64,000 nucleotides of DNA, taken from positions 155,001 to 219,000 of the forward strand of contig CAJNDS010002113.1 of NCBI GenBank assembly GCA_905221605.1, in the 5' to 3' direction. The notes under the pieces are model-generated. The model was not told where the DNA came from. It saw only the letters and a list, made by a program, of their open reading frames with translations, and did no database searches. Origin of the DNA: Symbiodinium natans (taxonomy: Eukaryota; Sar; Dinophyceae; Suessiales; Symbiodiniaceae). Made by a program: the position numbers and the translations under genes. Within the stretch, counting starts at the first letter, position 1, and every line of letters starts with the position of its first letter. This document shows positions 32,961-43,520 of the stretch, one piece after another.

Positions 32961-33118
32961 ACTCTCAGAAACGTCTATGTCGTCCTCAGCGTGCACCAGC
33001 ATGGCTTTAGCGCCTTCAGGCTTAAAAAGCTAACCATCCATGCCAGCTTAGCGCCATCGTCAGTGTCCAGCCCGTCTTCGACTGCGCACCTGAGATTAGT
33101 AGCTTGTTGTGCTCCAAA
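32961..33118. other. No gene recognised
   Basis: Short interval after the RNase H fragment; no motif. Confidence 0.4.
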
Positions 33119-33493
33119 TCACCAAGTGATTCTCAATTGCTGCTCAAAGTGATTTCGGAGCAGGTAGAAGCAGTAGTAGGTCTGGGCAGGATTGCGGTCC
33201 CAGCAGCCATGACGGGCCCGGAGACGGGGACCATTCATTGGCAGTCGATGTAGCGACAACAAGACATTGTACTCCACCGCCAGCTCAGCTCGTTTCTGAT
33301 CTGACAAGAGCCTCATGTAGCGGAGCACCCACGGCTTGTAATCCGTAAATGCGAACAGCTGTGTGGCATATCTGATAGTGCCAAAGATCGCCCTAGCTGT
33401 TTTGTGTCGCCGTATGAGGGCGGCCTTGGCTACACGCAGGCGATTGCCTGCGAAAAAGATATTGAGCAATGCCCTGCAGATCACACAACACAT
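33119..33493 (-). CDS. Unrecognised open frame (candidate exon)
   Basis: A 124-codon minus-strand frame with balanced composition and conserved-looking aromatic/charged clusters: KTARAIFGTIRYATQLFAF, DYKPWVLRYMRLLSDQKRAE and NPAQTYYCFYLLRNHFEQQ. No domain recognised. It ends in a proper stop and begins near a short hydrophobic stretch. It could be one exon of a host gene or a remnant of another element. No adjacent exon found. Confidence 0.33.
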   Translation of the reverse strand: MCCVICRALLNIFFAGNRLRVAKAALIRRHKTARAIFGTIRYATQLFAFTDYKPWVLRYMRLLSDQKRAELAVEYNVLLSLHRLPMNGPRLRARHGCWDRNPAQTYYCFYLLRNHFEQQLRITW

Positions 33494-34058
33494 GCTCGAC
33501 AGCCCTCTGTTTGGCTTACATCAGGTTCAAAGGACACTGTGGAAGCGTGCATGTGCATGCAGTCTTCTTATCCCTTCATGGGCCATGGCTGGGCAACATA
33601 AAGAAATCTCATATGGGCCACCCGTCTTTTTCCTCGTTTACGGCTTAACATGCGCTTTGCAACGCACATACGTGTAGCCGCCCCCTTTTGTTAATTCAAA
33701 CCGCTCTAAACGGAAAAAAGGCAAGCCTCTAAAAAAGCTGACCAAAAAATCACAACAGATTAGAACACCCAAGGATTGGGATTCGAAGTTGTTTCTTCTT
33801 TCATCTTGAATGTAAATTGATGCTTAGAATTTCCCTGCTCCCTCTGCGGTATCTTCTCCGTCCCTTCCAGCACGTCAAGCCAACTCCTGCTTAAGTGAAG
33901 CCGTCATCATCAAGTACAATCCTGGTGGCTTGTCTACATCTCCTAGGTTTTTCAGGGATTTTACTGCTATTTGCTTAAGAACGCACCAAAAAATGTAAAT
34001 GACAACTCTTGTATTCCCCTGATTAAGAAAATGTGTGTTTGCATGTTTTTTAAAGCAA
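33494..34058. other. No gene recognised
   Basis: AT-richer DNA, short frames only. Confidence 0.45.
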
Positions 34059-34600
34059 TTAGTAGTTTAGGGTTTAGGGAAGGTGTGCACAAATTTAAGC
34101 CCCAAGACCTGAGCCGCAAGTATCAGCTCCAGTCAACCTCAACACTGAACCTCAACCCTGAAGAGGACTTTTTAGTATACAGTATACAGACCCAACCTGA
34201 ACCCCTTCAATCCTTAAACCAGGACCGAAAGACCCTACCCCTCCAAAACCGCCCGAGCAACTTTTGAACTGGAGAGTGTCCTTTTTGTTTCCCAGGTGTA
34301 GGACTTTAGGGTTTAGGGTTTAGGATTTGGGTTGGGGAGCCTTCCTTGCGACTTAGGGTACGTTTAGGGTTAAGGTGCAGGGTGAAGGGGCACGGCATGA
34401 AGATACCACCATTAGCAAGACATCTGGAGGGGCCCTCAATATGAAGGGGTTATGCTTAGAGCTTATAAAGCTTACAGGGTTTAGGAGGGGTAGACCTCAA
34501 TTCAGCCCCTTTTAAAATGAATTAAGGTTTTACTCGAAACCTTAATCCCTACACCCCAAAAAAACCCGTAAACCCTAAACCTGCAGTGAGGGTTTTAGGG
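34059..34600. repeat. Degenerate telomere-like heptamer region
   Basis: Short TTTAGGG/CCCTAAA tracts at 34066-34078, 34306-34325 and 34563-34608, embedded in CCTTAA/AACCCT-rich sequence. This is where the telomere-like style of the right half of the window begins. Confidence 0.75.
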
Positions 34601-34620
34601 TTTGGGGTTGAGGAGCTTGG

Positions 34621-34872
34621 AAAACCATCAGGCCTGATGGAATTTCGATCAGGCCGGATGGATATCTTGATTGAAAACCATCATGCCTGACGGAATTTAT
34701 ATCAGGTCTGATGGAAATCTAGATTGAAAACCCGCAGGCCTGATGGAATTCCCATCAGGCTTGATTGAAATCTTGATTGAAAGCCATCAGCCCTGATGGA
34801 ATATCCAGCAGGCCTGATGGACATCTTGATTGAAAACCATCAGGCCTGATGGAAATCTTGATTGCAATCAGA
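34621..34872. repeat. 53-bp tandem repeat with palindromic CATCAGGCCTGATG core
   Basis: Units start AAAACCATCAGGCCTGATGG at 34621, 34674, 34727, 34780 and 34833: exactly 53-bp spacing, 4.8 copies. Each unit holds two related palindromes (ATCAGGCCTGAT and ATCAGGCCGGAT types) followed by a TCTTGATTG spacer, so each can form paired hairpins or serve as dimeric protein-binding sites. Confidence 0.93.
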
Positions 34873-35638
34873 GGCCCCGCCCATTGTGGACCCCCCCCCG
34901 ACCCCCCCCGACCCTCCTAAAGGAGGGGGAATAATTTTATCAAGTGTCGAGCTCTTCTTTTGAGTGCCCGCCGGTTAGGCAACGCGCTGTTGCTGTCTCA
35001 CCTAGTGCACGTCGTTTTGCTGATGCTTCCCACCCGCAGTCTTCTAATCCTTGGTGTGTTGTTTTGGTTCGTTTGCGTTTCTGTGCTTGGTGGCGCGGAC
35101 GGCATGCATGCATCGCATGCGCACACCCTGCACATGTGCGCAGACGCATGCATACGAGCCCAACTTGCAATCGCGTGCATGCAAACACATAAACATGTCA
35201 GTGCTCCCGCACAGAACCGCACACGACCACACACTCAAACACACGCACGTACACATGCACACGGGCACCCTCACAAACCCCGCCGATCACCCCTTCTCGT
35301 ACATGAACTTACAACACAAAACCGATCTGCATGCGCAAAAAACAGACATGTGGTCCACATCCTTGGAACAGCGACGATGAAAACGAAGCTGTGGGTCAGG
35401 CAGGGCTTTTCGTGAACAGGCGCCTGGCGACCTTCGGATCAGCAGCATTGGCAACAATTCACAAGAGCCCAGCGTGCGATTTACGGTGTTTCTTCACTTT
35501 CGAGCCCACTTCCTACTGGCACGAAGTGTCCCAGATTTCAATGCTTGATACCACAGTGCAACTTCGCTTGTCTGCCGCCATCCGTGCAATCCGTGGAAGA
35601 TGTTCGAGTCTGAGCCCTAGCAGCTTTTTTCAATCTTT
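34873..35638. other. No gene recognised; CACACA/GCATGC-rich stretch
   Basis: C-runs at 34898-34915. Low-complexity GCATGCATGC/ACACACGCAC sequence at 35100-35280. Open frames here are composition artefacts. Confidence 0.5.
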
Positions 35639-36376
35639 TTGGGTTTGTTTGTCTTGCGAAGGTTGCGCGGGCTTGCTTTGGTTGGGCGTAACGGGGGACA
35701 CACCGAGCAACATAGTCATGTCAGCTTTGGGAGGTCATTCCAAGGTTCGTTGTTGCATTTCGCCATATTCCGCGGCATTCCGTCAGGTTTCATGAGAGTC
35801 GCGTTAAAAGCTTTTGCCAGAGACATGCCTTCAAGATCGGGACAGCCGTATCCTCCAGATCCGGGAAGTGTGGCATATGTACCGGGTAGAGGTGGCGGGT
35901 TTCGTTTTGAACGGTTTGTCTATGTGTTTTTCGTTCGTGGGGGCCATGATGGACTTGTCCCAGACCCAAACTGGCTAACCCCCAACTTCAGCCCAAAATT
36001 CACTTCAGCCTGGACGATTTGGAGCACGTGGACCCCAGCCCAATGGAGGCCTCTTGGATGTTTCAGAGGTTCCGCGGGATGTTCCGCCGGATGTTCCGGG
36101 GCTGTTTCCATGTGTTCACGTGTTGGGCGGTCTGAAGCTCTGTTGCGGTATTGGCGGGGTGCACAAGGTGCAATGTTTAATGCCTTGAGCCTTGAGAATG
36201 AGGTTTGTGATATGATCTGTTTGTCCGGTGTGCTTGGGTGTGTGGGGTGCAGGCTGGCAAGACGGCTGCAGGTTTGTAATTATTTCATGGTTAGACCCAA
36301 GCCCGGCTCACCGTCAGGCACCGCGGTGTTTTTGGTTGTCCAAATGGCAGTACACAGCAGCCACTTATTCTTGTAG
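35639..36376 (+). CDS. Long unrecognised open frame, doubtful
   Basis: A 245-codon plus-strand frame. The middle (RDMPSRSGQPYPPDPGSVAY) has unremarkable composition, while the rest is rich in Gly, Cys, Trp and Phe without pattern. A short internal repeat GGATGTTCCG(G/C)GGG occurs at 36055-36100. Antisense frames overlap. No family recognised. It may be chance. Confidence 0.18.
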   Translation: MGLFVLRRLRGLALVGRNGGHTEQHSHVSFGRSFQGSLLHFAIFRGIPSGFMRVALKAFARDMPSRSGQPYPPDPGSVAYVPGRGGGFRFERFVYVFFVRGGHDGLVPDPNWLTPNFSPKFTSAWTIWSTWTPAQWRPLGCFRGSAGCSAGCSGAVSMCSRVGRSEALLRYWRGAQGAMFNALSLENEVCDMICLSGVLGCVGCRLARRLQVCNYFMVRPKPGSPSGTAVFLVVQMAVHSSHLFL

Positions 36377-36844
36377 GATGTGTTTCGCCTTTCTACCAGG
36401 TGAGCTTCGACATTCAAGGTGACGTGAGGGCCTCAATTGTCTTGTTAATCTAGTTCTCACACAATTTCCCTAGATTGGCGGCGATATGCGGACATATGGT
36501 TCAGTTGAGCGTAAGCTTTGCGCCTTTGTGCTAACCATGGAGGCACAGTGTTGCACACGTCGTGATCTTGAATCGGTTTAGAGGCTTTGTTGAGAGTGTG
36601 CCTCTGAGGTGTACTCGATGAGGTGTCCCAATATGGAGCTAACCCCACAGAGCGCTGTCTCCCCAGCTTTGCCCACATTTGAATCTGCAGTACTGTGTCC
36701 GTCTGCTGCCGTGTTCATGGATATTCTGTAGGTCATGAAGAAATGGGAGGACTTAGGCAACGCGCTCAGCACTTTTCTTTTGGCATCAGTGGTGACGATG
36801 TGCCTGCAAAATCAAGCCTCACCGCTCTCTAACCTACTGCTAGT

Positions 36845-37081
36845 TCAGCAAGGCAATGCTGAGAACGCTTGGAGGTTATTCAGGAATCTCAAAAGCGACT
36901 GCGCCAAGGCGTGCCATACGCATCGCGCATCCGCTTCTTGGCTCCTTCCGAGCATGGTTACAGGACGCTTGCCATGGTCAAGGTCAAGAGCGGCAGAGTT
37001 GAGAGGCTGTTACAGGCTTGGGTTGTCCTGGCCAAGCATGAACACCAAAGACCAGTTTCTACTTGCGCAATGAGGCCCTAA
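36845..37081 (+). CDS. Unrecognised open frame (candidate exon)
   Basis: Following a TGAG (possible AG acceptor) near 36861, the plus strand reads RLEVIQESQKRLRQGVPYAS, RIRFLAPSEHGYRTLAMVKV and VERLLQAWVVLAKHEHQ before a stop at 37081. Composition is protein-like and helical. No family recognised, and no partner exons identified. Confidence 0.27.
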
Positions 37082-38812
37082 GGCTTTTAAGGCCCTAAGG
37101 CCCTAAACGTGAAACCCCCAGTGAGGACCCTGAATGCAAGGGCGGATGCCCTGCCCGTCGTGCCTGTGGTGGTCAAGCTGGGGCCCGAGCACTTTTAGTA
37201 CTTTTCCTCGAGGTTTTCGGGTCGTTTGTGTTTCGGGTTTGGGATTCGTAGGGTGCTCAGGGCTTTTGGGCGCCGAGGCTGCCGAGCCACGTTCAGGGAT
37301 GCTACTTAATGAGATTCCCATGTCTCGCTGCCCCAACGAACCGACAGTTTGTGGTTTAGCCACATCAGCTGCCTCAATGCTTCATAGCCAATTCCACACT
37401 CTCACATGACCCGTTGAAGCAACGGTGCAAGCAAGGCTTAAAGATGTCGAGATCGTTGCTGCAAGCTCGCTCCCACCCGACGCTATCGCAGTTTCCTTTG
37501 CGGTTTCACAGCATCAATCTCCGTTGTGTGCTCAACATCAAGCGCTCCAAGATACTGTTTGAGAAACCAAAACCACGAAGGCCTTGCAGCGTGTTCTTGC
37601 TTTCTTGTGAGCCGCAAACGGTTCAAATTTGGGCAACACGCGAAACATGTCTTACCAGGAAACTTCGGTACACATCCTTCAACTTTCAATCATGAACGGA
37701 GATTCCCTTTAACGCGCTACAGACCCTCCCTAAAACGGGGGCCACCCCTGGAGCTTCGAGCTTCTCACTTTGGGCTAGGTTTGGTCCCCTTCTTGCTCCC
37801 AAAGGCCCCTTTAGAGGATCATCTCTGGACCCTTGCAAGAAGCAAAAATTTGCGGCCAAAAGCGGTGGAACCCCGGTGACGTCGATCCTTTGCTGCAGGC
37901 TCGAGGGGCCTGGAAGCGTCCTCACGGCCCTGGCAGTCGCGCTGAAACGTCGAGGCTCCGCTGCGGGCCGTGGCACCGGCAGCTCACCAGCACTACGACC
38001 CATTCCACAGCCGCCAGAGAGCCATTTTTGAGCAGGTTGTCGGGTTGTGGGTTTTTGGTGTTTAGGGCTTAGGTTTTGGGTTGGGGGTGCACCGCGCAAT
38101 GAGAGGCTGGAAAGTGATGGGTCTTGCGGCGAGTGCACGAGCGTCGTCATGAGACATCGGAGTTACAAGAAGATTCCCCCATCCCGAGAATGCTTAAACT
38201 TTGTCTTTCCGTCCGGCACAACGTCTCTCCTGGCCTGTGTGACTCCCTGCTACGTAGATCCCCTAATGTTTCACCCATGAGCTGTGTCGTGCAGAGAGAG
38301 ACCTTGAAACTAAGCCACATGGGGGCTGATCGGTGAATCTTGGGGTTTCCAAAATTTCGGGTCCCTTCCACTGTCCTTTGGGCAGGCTTTCGAGGGCAGT
38401 AAGGTTTAGCCCCCTAAAGGCGGCTTAAGGTGCAATTCTGTGGTTCCCAGGCCAGAAGAGCCCTGCAAATCCTAGCAGGGTCCACATTAACAAAATCAGG
38501 CGCTTTCTCTGGTGTTCAGCGCGGGTGAGTGCTCTGAACCTCGACAAAATCAGCCCCTATCTCTACGCCTTAAGTAAACCTAAAAAGGCCTAAAGGCCCT
38601 TCACCCGAAAGCCGTCAAGCCCTAGAAGCCTAGAAGCCCCAAAGCCCTGAAGCCCTTAAACTTTGAAGACGCCTTGAATGCCCTAAACCCTAAAGCCCCG
38701 CTGCAGCCCTCGTGTTGTTGAAGTGAAGGCCGCGGAGCACAAAGCGGGCCTGCCCTCCACGGCGCTGCCCAAAACGCCACAAAGCCGGCGCCGACGACCA
38801 AGAAGGCCGACA
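37082..38812. other. No gene recognised
   Basis: Overlapping frames on both strands (37414-37695, 37526-37879 plus; 37686-38150 minus) without motifs. 38560-38710 is rich in CCTAAAGCCC/AAGCCCT phrases, a degenerate form of the telomere-like heptamers. Confidence 0.4.
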
Positions 38813-38868
38813 GGGGTTTAGGGTTTGGGGGTTTGGGGTTTAGGGGTTTAGGGTTTAGGTGTTCAGGT
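38813..38868. repeat. Degenerate TTTAGGG tract
   Basis: GGGTTTAGGGTTTGGGGGTT-like mixture, with orientation opposite to the long array that follows. Confidence 0.85.
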
Positions 38869-38982
38869 GGTTAGAGTTGAGAGGCTTAGGGCCTCGGGGT
38901 CTTCGGGCCTTTGAGAATGCAGGGCACCCATGTTCGAACCTTCCGATGGATGGGGCTCGATTTTCGCAGGAGGGCCTGTAAG

Positions 38983-39316
38983 TAACCCTAAACCTTAAAC
39001 CCTAAACCCCTAAACCCCCAAAACCCTAAACCCTAAACCCTAACCCTAAACCCTAAACCCTAAACCCTAAACCCTAAACCCTAAACCCTAAACCCTAAAC
39101 CCTAAACCCTAAACCCTACACCCTAAACCCTCCACCCTCAACCCTAAACCCTAAACCCTAAACCCTAAACCCTAAACCCTAAACCCTAAACCCTAAACCC
39201 TAAACCCTAAACCCTAAACCCTAAACCCTAAACCCTAAACCCTAAACCCTAAACCCTAAACCCTAAACCCTAAACCCTAACCCTAAACCCTAAACCCTAA
39301 ACCCTAAACCGTAAAC
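38983..39316. repeat. Long interstitial CCCTAAA array (~330 bp)
   Basis: About 46 heptamers, mostly perfect CCCTAAA, with a short variant cluster (CCCTACA, CCCTCCA, CCCTCAA) near 39117-39145 and two CCCTAA hexamers. It is the longest pure telomere-type array in the window and is flanked by ordinary sequence on both sides. Confidence 0.97.
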
Positions 39317-39471
39317 TTCAAAACCCAAAAGCTCTTGGCAGAGGTAGGGCTCGGCCCAGTGCAGCGTTCCGTCTTCCGGCAGTACCAGGCCATGAAGCCG
39401 ACTATGGATGGTAGTCCGCCTAGTAGAATCCCTTTTAAGGACAGTTAGTCTAAGCGGAAACATCCCAACAT

Positions 39472-39672
39472 ACATCTATATATGTATATAGATATATAGA
39501 AATATAGAAATATAGATATATAGATATATAGATATATAGATATATAGATATATAGATATATAGATATATATAGATATATAGATATATAGATATATAGATA
39601 TATAGATATATAGATGTATAGATATATGTATATATATATATATAGATATATAGATATATGTATAGAGTATAT
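39472..39672. repeat. (TATAGA)n/(ATATAG)n microsatellite
   Basis: About 200 bp of ATATAGAT units with a small TA run. Open frames through it are Tyr/Ile repeats. Confidence 0.95.
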
Positions 39673-39739
39673 TTTTTTTGGGGGGGGGTGACCACGCCTT
39701 TCGTTAGATGAGATGGGGATAGGAAAGAAGGGTTTCGGG

Positions 39740-39782
39740 TTCAGAAGTTTAGGGTTTAGAGTTTAGGGTCTAGGGTTTAGGG
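39740..39782. repeat. Short TTTAGGG tract
   Basis: About five degenerate TTTAGGG/TTTAGAG units. Confidence 0.8.
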
Positions 39783-39921
39783 GCAGTTTTTCCTGAATCA
39801 TGAATCACGCTGTGCTGCTGCGTGTGTTGGGTGCTCCTTTGCTCGACTTGGGGTTGAGAAGAGCTTTCGAACCCTTGCCTGGCCCCGCGCTTCTGTGATG
39901 CTGTCTAAAGCAGCGGAGGTC

Positions 39922-40091
39922 TACTTGGAGGTTCATGGGTATCCTGTATACAGTATGCACTTTGAATGGTGTCGGTGCTGACGGCCGCTACCAAGCTTGC
40001 GCATTGAAAAACGACGAAAGAGTAACCATGGTTATCACCTTGTTAAGGGTACTTATCACCCCACTTTTATGTACGCATGAACCTGCAAATA
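39922..40091. mobile_element. MITE-like inverted-repeat element, copy 2
   Basis: Left end TACTTGGAGGTTCATGGGTA; right end TACGCATGAACCTGCAAATA, its imperfect inverted complement. Internal AAGGGTACTTATCACCCC also matches the family core. The interior is longer and unrelated to the other copies. No coding capacity. Confidence 0.6.
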
Positions 40092-40576
40092 CCAGTTTCT
40101 ACCGTTCTGCAATACAAAGCTTGTCTACATCGGAAAGGGTCAGACAGTCGAAGCATATCGGAAGGTGGGAGTGTGTGCATGGGTGCGTGCATGCTTGGGA
40201 TTCGGCCTTCAGCGCTTTGAGGGTTTTCTTTACTTGCAACGTGTACGTGAAGAGGGTGGAGCTGCAAGAGGTCGGGCGCCATTGTCGCCACTAAATCCAA
40301 CACCGCAGCCCTTCAAGTTTGCACAGCACCTCGATTCTCGATGTCACTTTTTCCTGAGTGCAGGCCGACATGCACCGGAAGATTGCAGAGGCTGAGGCCT
40401 CTTGCTCAGCATCCGCGAGTGCAGAATCCCGTGTTTGTGGGGCTTCGTCGGGATGTGCCATGCTTTCGCTACATGCGTCACGGGTGCAAAGGAGCTTCAG
40501 CTCGTCACATGTCTGAACTCGCAACATGCTTGGCTGATAGATTGAAGCCGATTGAAGCCGTTGGTTCAAACTTGTT

Positions 40577-40600
40577 TCCTTGTTTGTTTGCCAGATCTTG
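40577..40600 (+). promoter_or_regulatory. Probable AG acceptor (trans-splice or intron) before ATG
   Basis: TTTCCTTGTTTGTTTGCCAG is a good polypyrimidine tract plus CAG, ending 6 bases before the ATG at 40601. In dinoflagellates such a site normally receives the spliced leader. Confidence 0.5.
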
Positions 40601-41334
40601 ATGCTGCGGTTCGCAGCATTGGTTGTTTGGTTGCGCTGTGGCCTGAGCTGGTCAGAGCGCGGCGTGCAGACGGTGCTTCAGGAGATCCATGCGCACAACG
40701 CTTTGAAGCAGAATGAGACCCGCACCAGCCGCTTGGCTGCATCCTTTGTCTCTGTTGCTCTTTGCCTTAAAGCCCAGGCATAAACCAGGGTCACAAGGGG
40801 TCGCAGTTCTTGGAGCTTGACATGCCAGGAACCTGTGAGAGCGAGACTTTGCCACAACAGATCCCAGCTCTGAACTATGGTGCCAAGCCGACAAAGGCGC
40901 TATCCACCGCATGCTGGCAGAAGTGTGCGGCGGAAGAGATCGCGGGAAAGAACCTCCATGAATCGGCTGTGAGGGCAATTGCAGGTTTTGCCCAGGACGA
41001 TGGAATCGTGAAAGCCGTGATCTACGGTACCTTGTATGCCACTGGTGCACTGCCCAATTGGGACGTACATGATATTTGCTCGAGCACGTTCGACCTCATC
41101 CAAATGAAGTGTCCGAGAGGTTTCTTTAAGAGCGCCTGTGTGGCGGAGTTTAATGGTGACTACTTCACAAAGAGCAACCCGAAATGTTTGCGTGCATATG
41201 ATGCCCTCGGCCAGAACAACGGGGAGTATCGATGTGCCTTTGCGGCTTGGTGGGACTCCTGCTGCAGTACCAGAGATCACCAGCACGATGATGAATGCGC
41301 ACAGTGCGGCCAGGACCAGTATTTTTGCTCCTGA
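40601..41334 (+). CDS. Secreted cysteine-rich protein, unrecognised
   Basis: Two overlapping plus-strand segments. The first (40601-40783) starts at ATG directly behind the AG acceptor and opens with a signal-peptide-like stretch, MLRFAALVVWLRCGLSWS. The second, in another frame, is open from about 40774 to the stop at 41334 and encodes about 185 residues with 13 cysteines, for example TACWQKCAAEE, NWDVHDICSS, SNPKCLRAYD, WWDSCCSTRD and a CAQCGQDQYFCS C terminus. A small intron or a one-base frameshift must join them; I could not place it. The composition (even Cys spacing, signal peptide, no transmembrane segment after it) suggests a secreted or vesicular disulfide-bonded protein. No family recognised, so function is unknown. 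Confidence 0.55.
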
Positions 41335-43140
41335 GACCGGTAGAGAGGCCTCCGTTCCACCGAAGGCCTCTTGCTCCTCGCGCGGTGCCCGGGTGACATG
41401 TGATGCTTGCAGCCTTTCCCTGGACTTTCGGTGCCGTCAGGCACCCAAGTCCTGGTACTGCAGGCGGAGGATTACCCAGTTCGGCACCTCGCAACCCCAG
41501 CAACCCTGCGCTGCCCAGCGCAGCTTTTCAAGGACAAACTTCATCTTGGCCGTGAGCTGCACGGACTCAAGCAGCTGCCCTGCAAAAAGGGCGCGAGCGT
41601 CGGTGCAAGTGGCCAAGAGGGCCCCCTTGAGCGGATGCCTCAGCGCCTCGCCCCCGCTGTACCCAGGAAGGCTATGTGGCAATGGAAGATCAGCAGAGGC
41701 GCAACCACGAGGACCCGTGCCGATTGTTCAGGGGGGTCAGCCCGAAAGCTTGGTCTTGCTTTGCGAGAAACCCTAGAGGAGCCTCGTAACCTGCCCGGGC
41801 TCGCCATATGAAGTGCACCGCGCTTGCGACGCCAAACCCTACTCGGCCCTACCCTGAACCCTATACCCTAAACCCTAAACCCCTTGCCGGCCTCAGGAAT
41901 TCCTCCGCGCGGCTGAGGCAGAGCGCAAGGAGGAGGCTGCGAGGTCCCCCGAGGGCTTTGGGGCTTCAAGGCTTCAGGTTGTCAGGGGACCCTAAGGGCT
42001 TTCCCCCGGTATAGAAGGAATACCTTTCAGGAGAGAATCCCTGACAATCACCTCGACCTGACAAGGGGACCCCAAGTTCGAATGCCACGTGCAACCTCGT
42101 GTGGAGGTGGGCCCAGGAGGAGGCCGAGTGGGCGAGCCGCCGCCGGGCACAGCGGAAGTAGGAGAAAATGTGCGAGGAGCTTGTGTAATTTTCCCTTGAA
42201 ATCTAATCCCTAGGGTTTAGGGTTTAGGGTTTGGGGTTTAGGGCTTACAGTTTTGGGAACTCTCGATCCTCAAAGCCTAAGCCCTTGTAGGACGCTTAGA
42301 TATGTGGTCCGCGCCCTGAATTGTTGGGGTTCTGTTGCCTAATCTTGACAAGCTGCTTGTGGTGCTTGCACAAGCCATGTCGTGATGGGCGAGGTGCTTT
42401 TGGTTGCACTCTCCAGCTTACTCTACAGCCTTACACCCTTAAACCCCAACAATTTTGAGTGGTGCATCGTCTCGGATGCTTTGCCACCACCCTGCTCGAA
42501 AGAAAGGAGAGAGGACCTCCCAAACCGAGAAAGCCCTAAGAAAAGCCTGCGTTGCAGCTTATCCGGCTTAGCTTGGGTACAGGTCTCGGGGCTTGTGGTA
42601 CAAGGTTTCAAGGATTTGGTGAAACCTTCGAACCTTCTGACCGCCGATTTTCAACCAGAAAGCCCGGGAACGATTCCTGCACGACCGTGGCTGTGGCTGC
42701 AGCTCATAGGGGTGGCCAAACCACTGTGGCTGCGCCCCTCCTTCTTTTCCATTCGCTCGGCGCTTGGTTTTTTGGGGTTCCGCAAGACCTCCAAGAACGC
42801 CAACCCCGCAATGCAAGACCTTCAAGGATGCCAACCCCGCAATTAAACCCCATAAGCCTCGATTTCCTCAGTGATGCAAACCCTGCTCCCTTCAACCGGA
42901 GCACGACCCTTCTCGCTGATCGAGTGCCAGCAAACACCGCAGATGGGGCGCAAACATCCCAAACCTTCAGCTTGTTGAATGACACAACCGCTCGTTTACG
43001 ATCCCTGAGAGCCGTACGTACGTGAACCAGTGCAGCCTAAGGCACACCCTAAAGCCTGAAGTCTCGCAAATGTTTTAAAGAGGTTGACGCCCATCCACTC
43101 GCCCTTCGTGGTCGCGGAGTGGTGCTTGTGGGCGGCTGAG
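41335..43140. other. No gene recognised
   Basis: Frames of 130-155 codons occur on both strands (41407-41811, 42382-42846, 42552-43025) but overlap each other and have no motif. Telomere-like tracts lie at 41858-41882 (CCCTAAA) and 42210-42246 (TTTAGGG). 42780-42840 has a short duplication around CAAGGATGCCAACCCCGCAA. Confidence 0.45.
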
Positions 43141-43340
43141 GCCGAAAATAATAGCAATAAATTCTTAGTATGATCATTCTGATTTTAAGTTCGATTCATA
43201 TTTTTGTTTCTCTCTCTAGGAGTCAAGTGTCTATTTTTTGCTATGTTGTGAATAGTAACTCATCATCATTATTACAATGATAACAATAAGAATAATAGTA
43301 ACAAGAACTAGCAATGTTTAGGTTTATTTGCAGTAGTTTG
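43141..43340. other. AT-rich island
   Basis: About 200 bp rich in AATAAT/AACAATAAGAATAATAG, unlike its GC-richer surroundings. No gene. Confidence 0.7.
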
Positions 43341-43464
43341 CGAGCCATACGCATGACAAGCATCGAATTAGTGCGACGTCGGAGGGCTGGCTGCCTCTAC
43401 GTGGCCCAAGAACCGTTTTAAGCCCCAGAAGCCCCGAGAGGCCCCGAAGGCCCCTGAGCCCGTG

Positions 43465-43520
43465 GCCTGATAGGGTTTCGGGGTTTAGGGTTTAGGGGTT
43501 TAGGGGTTTAGGGTTTAGGA
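43465..43520. repeat. TTTAGGG tract
   Basis: About seven TTTAGGG/TTTAGGGG units. Confidence 0.85.

Noticed and set aside
34621-34872. CRISPR-like palindromic repeat with spacers
   Set aside because: The spacers are themselves repeated (TCTTGATTG each time), so it is a plain tandem satellite.
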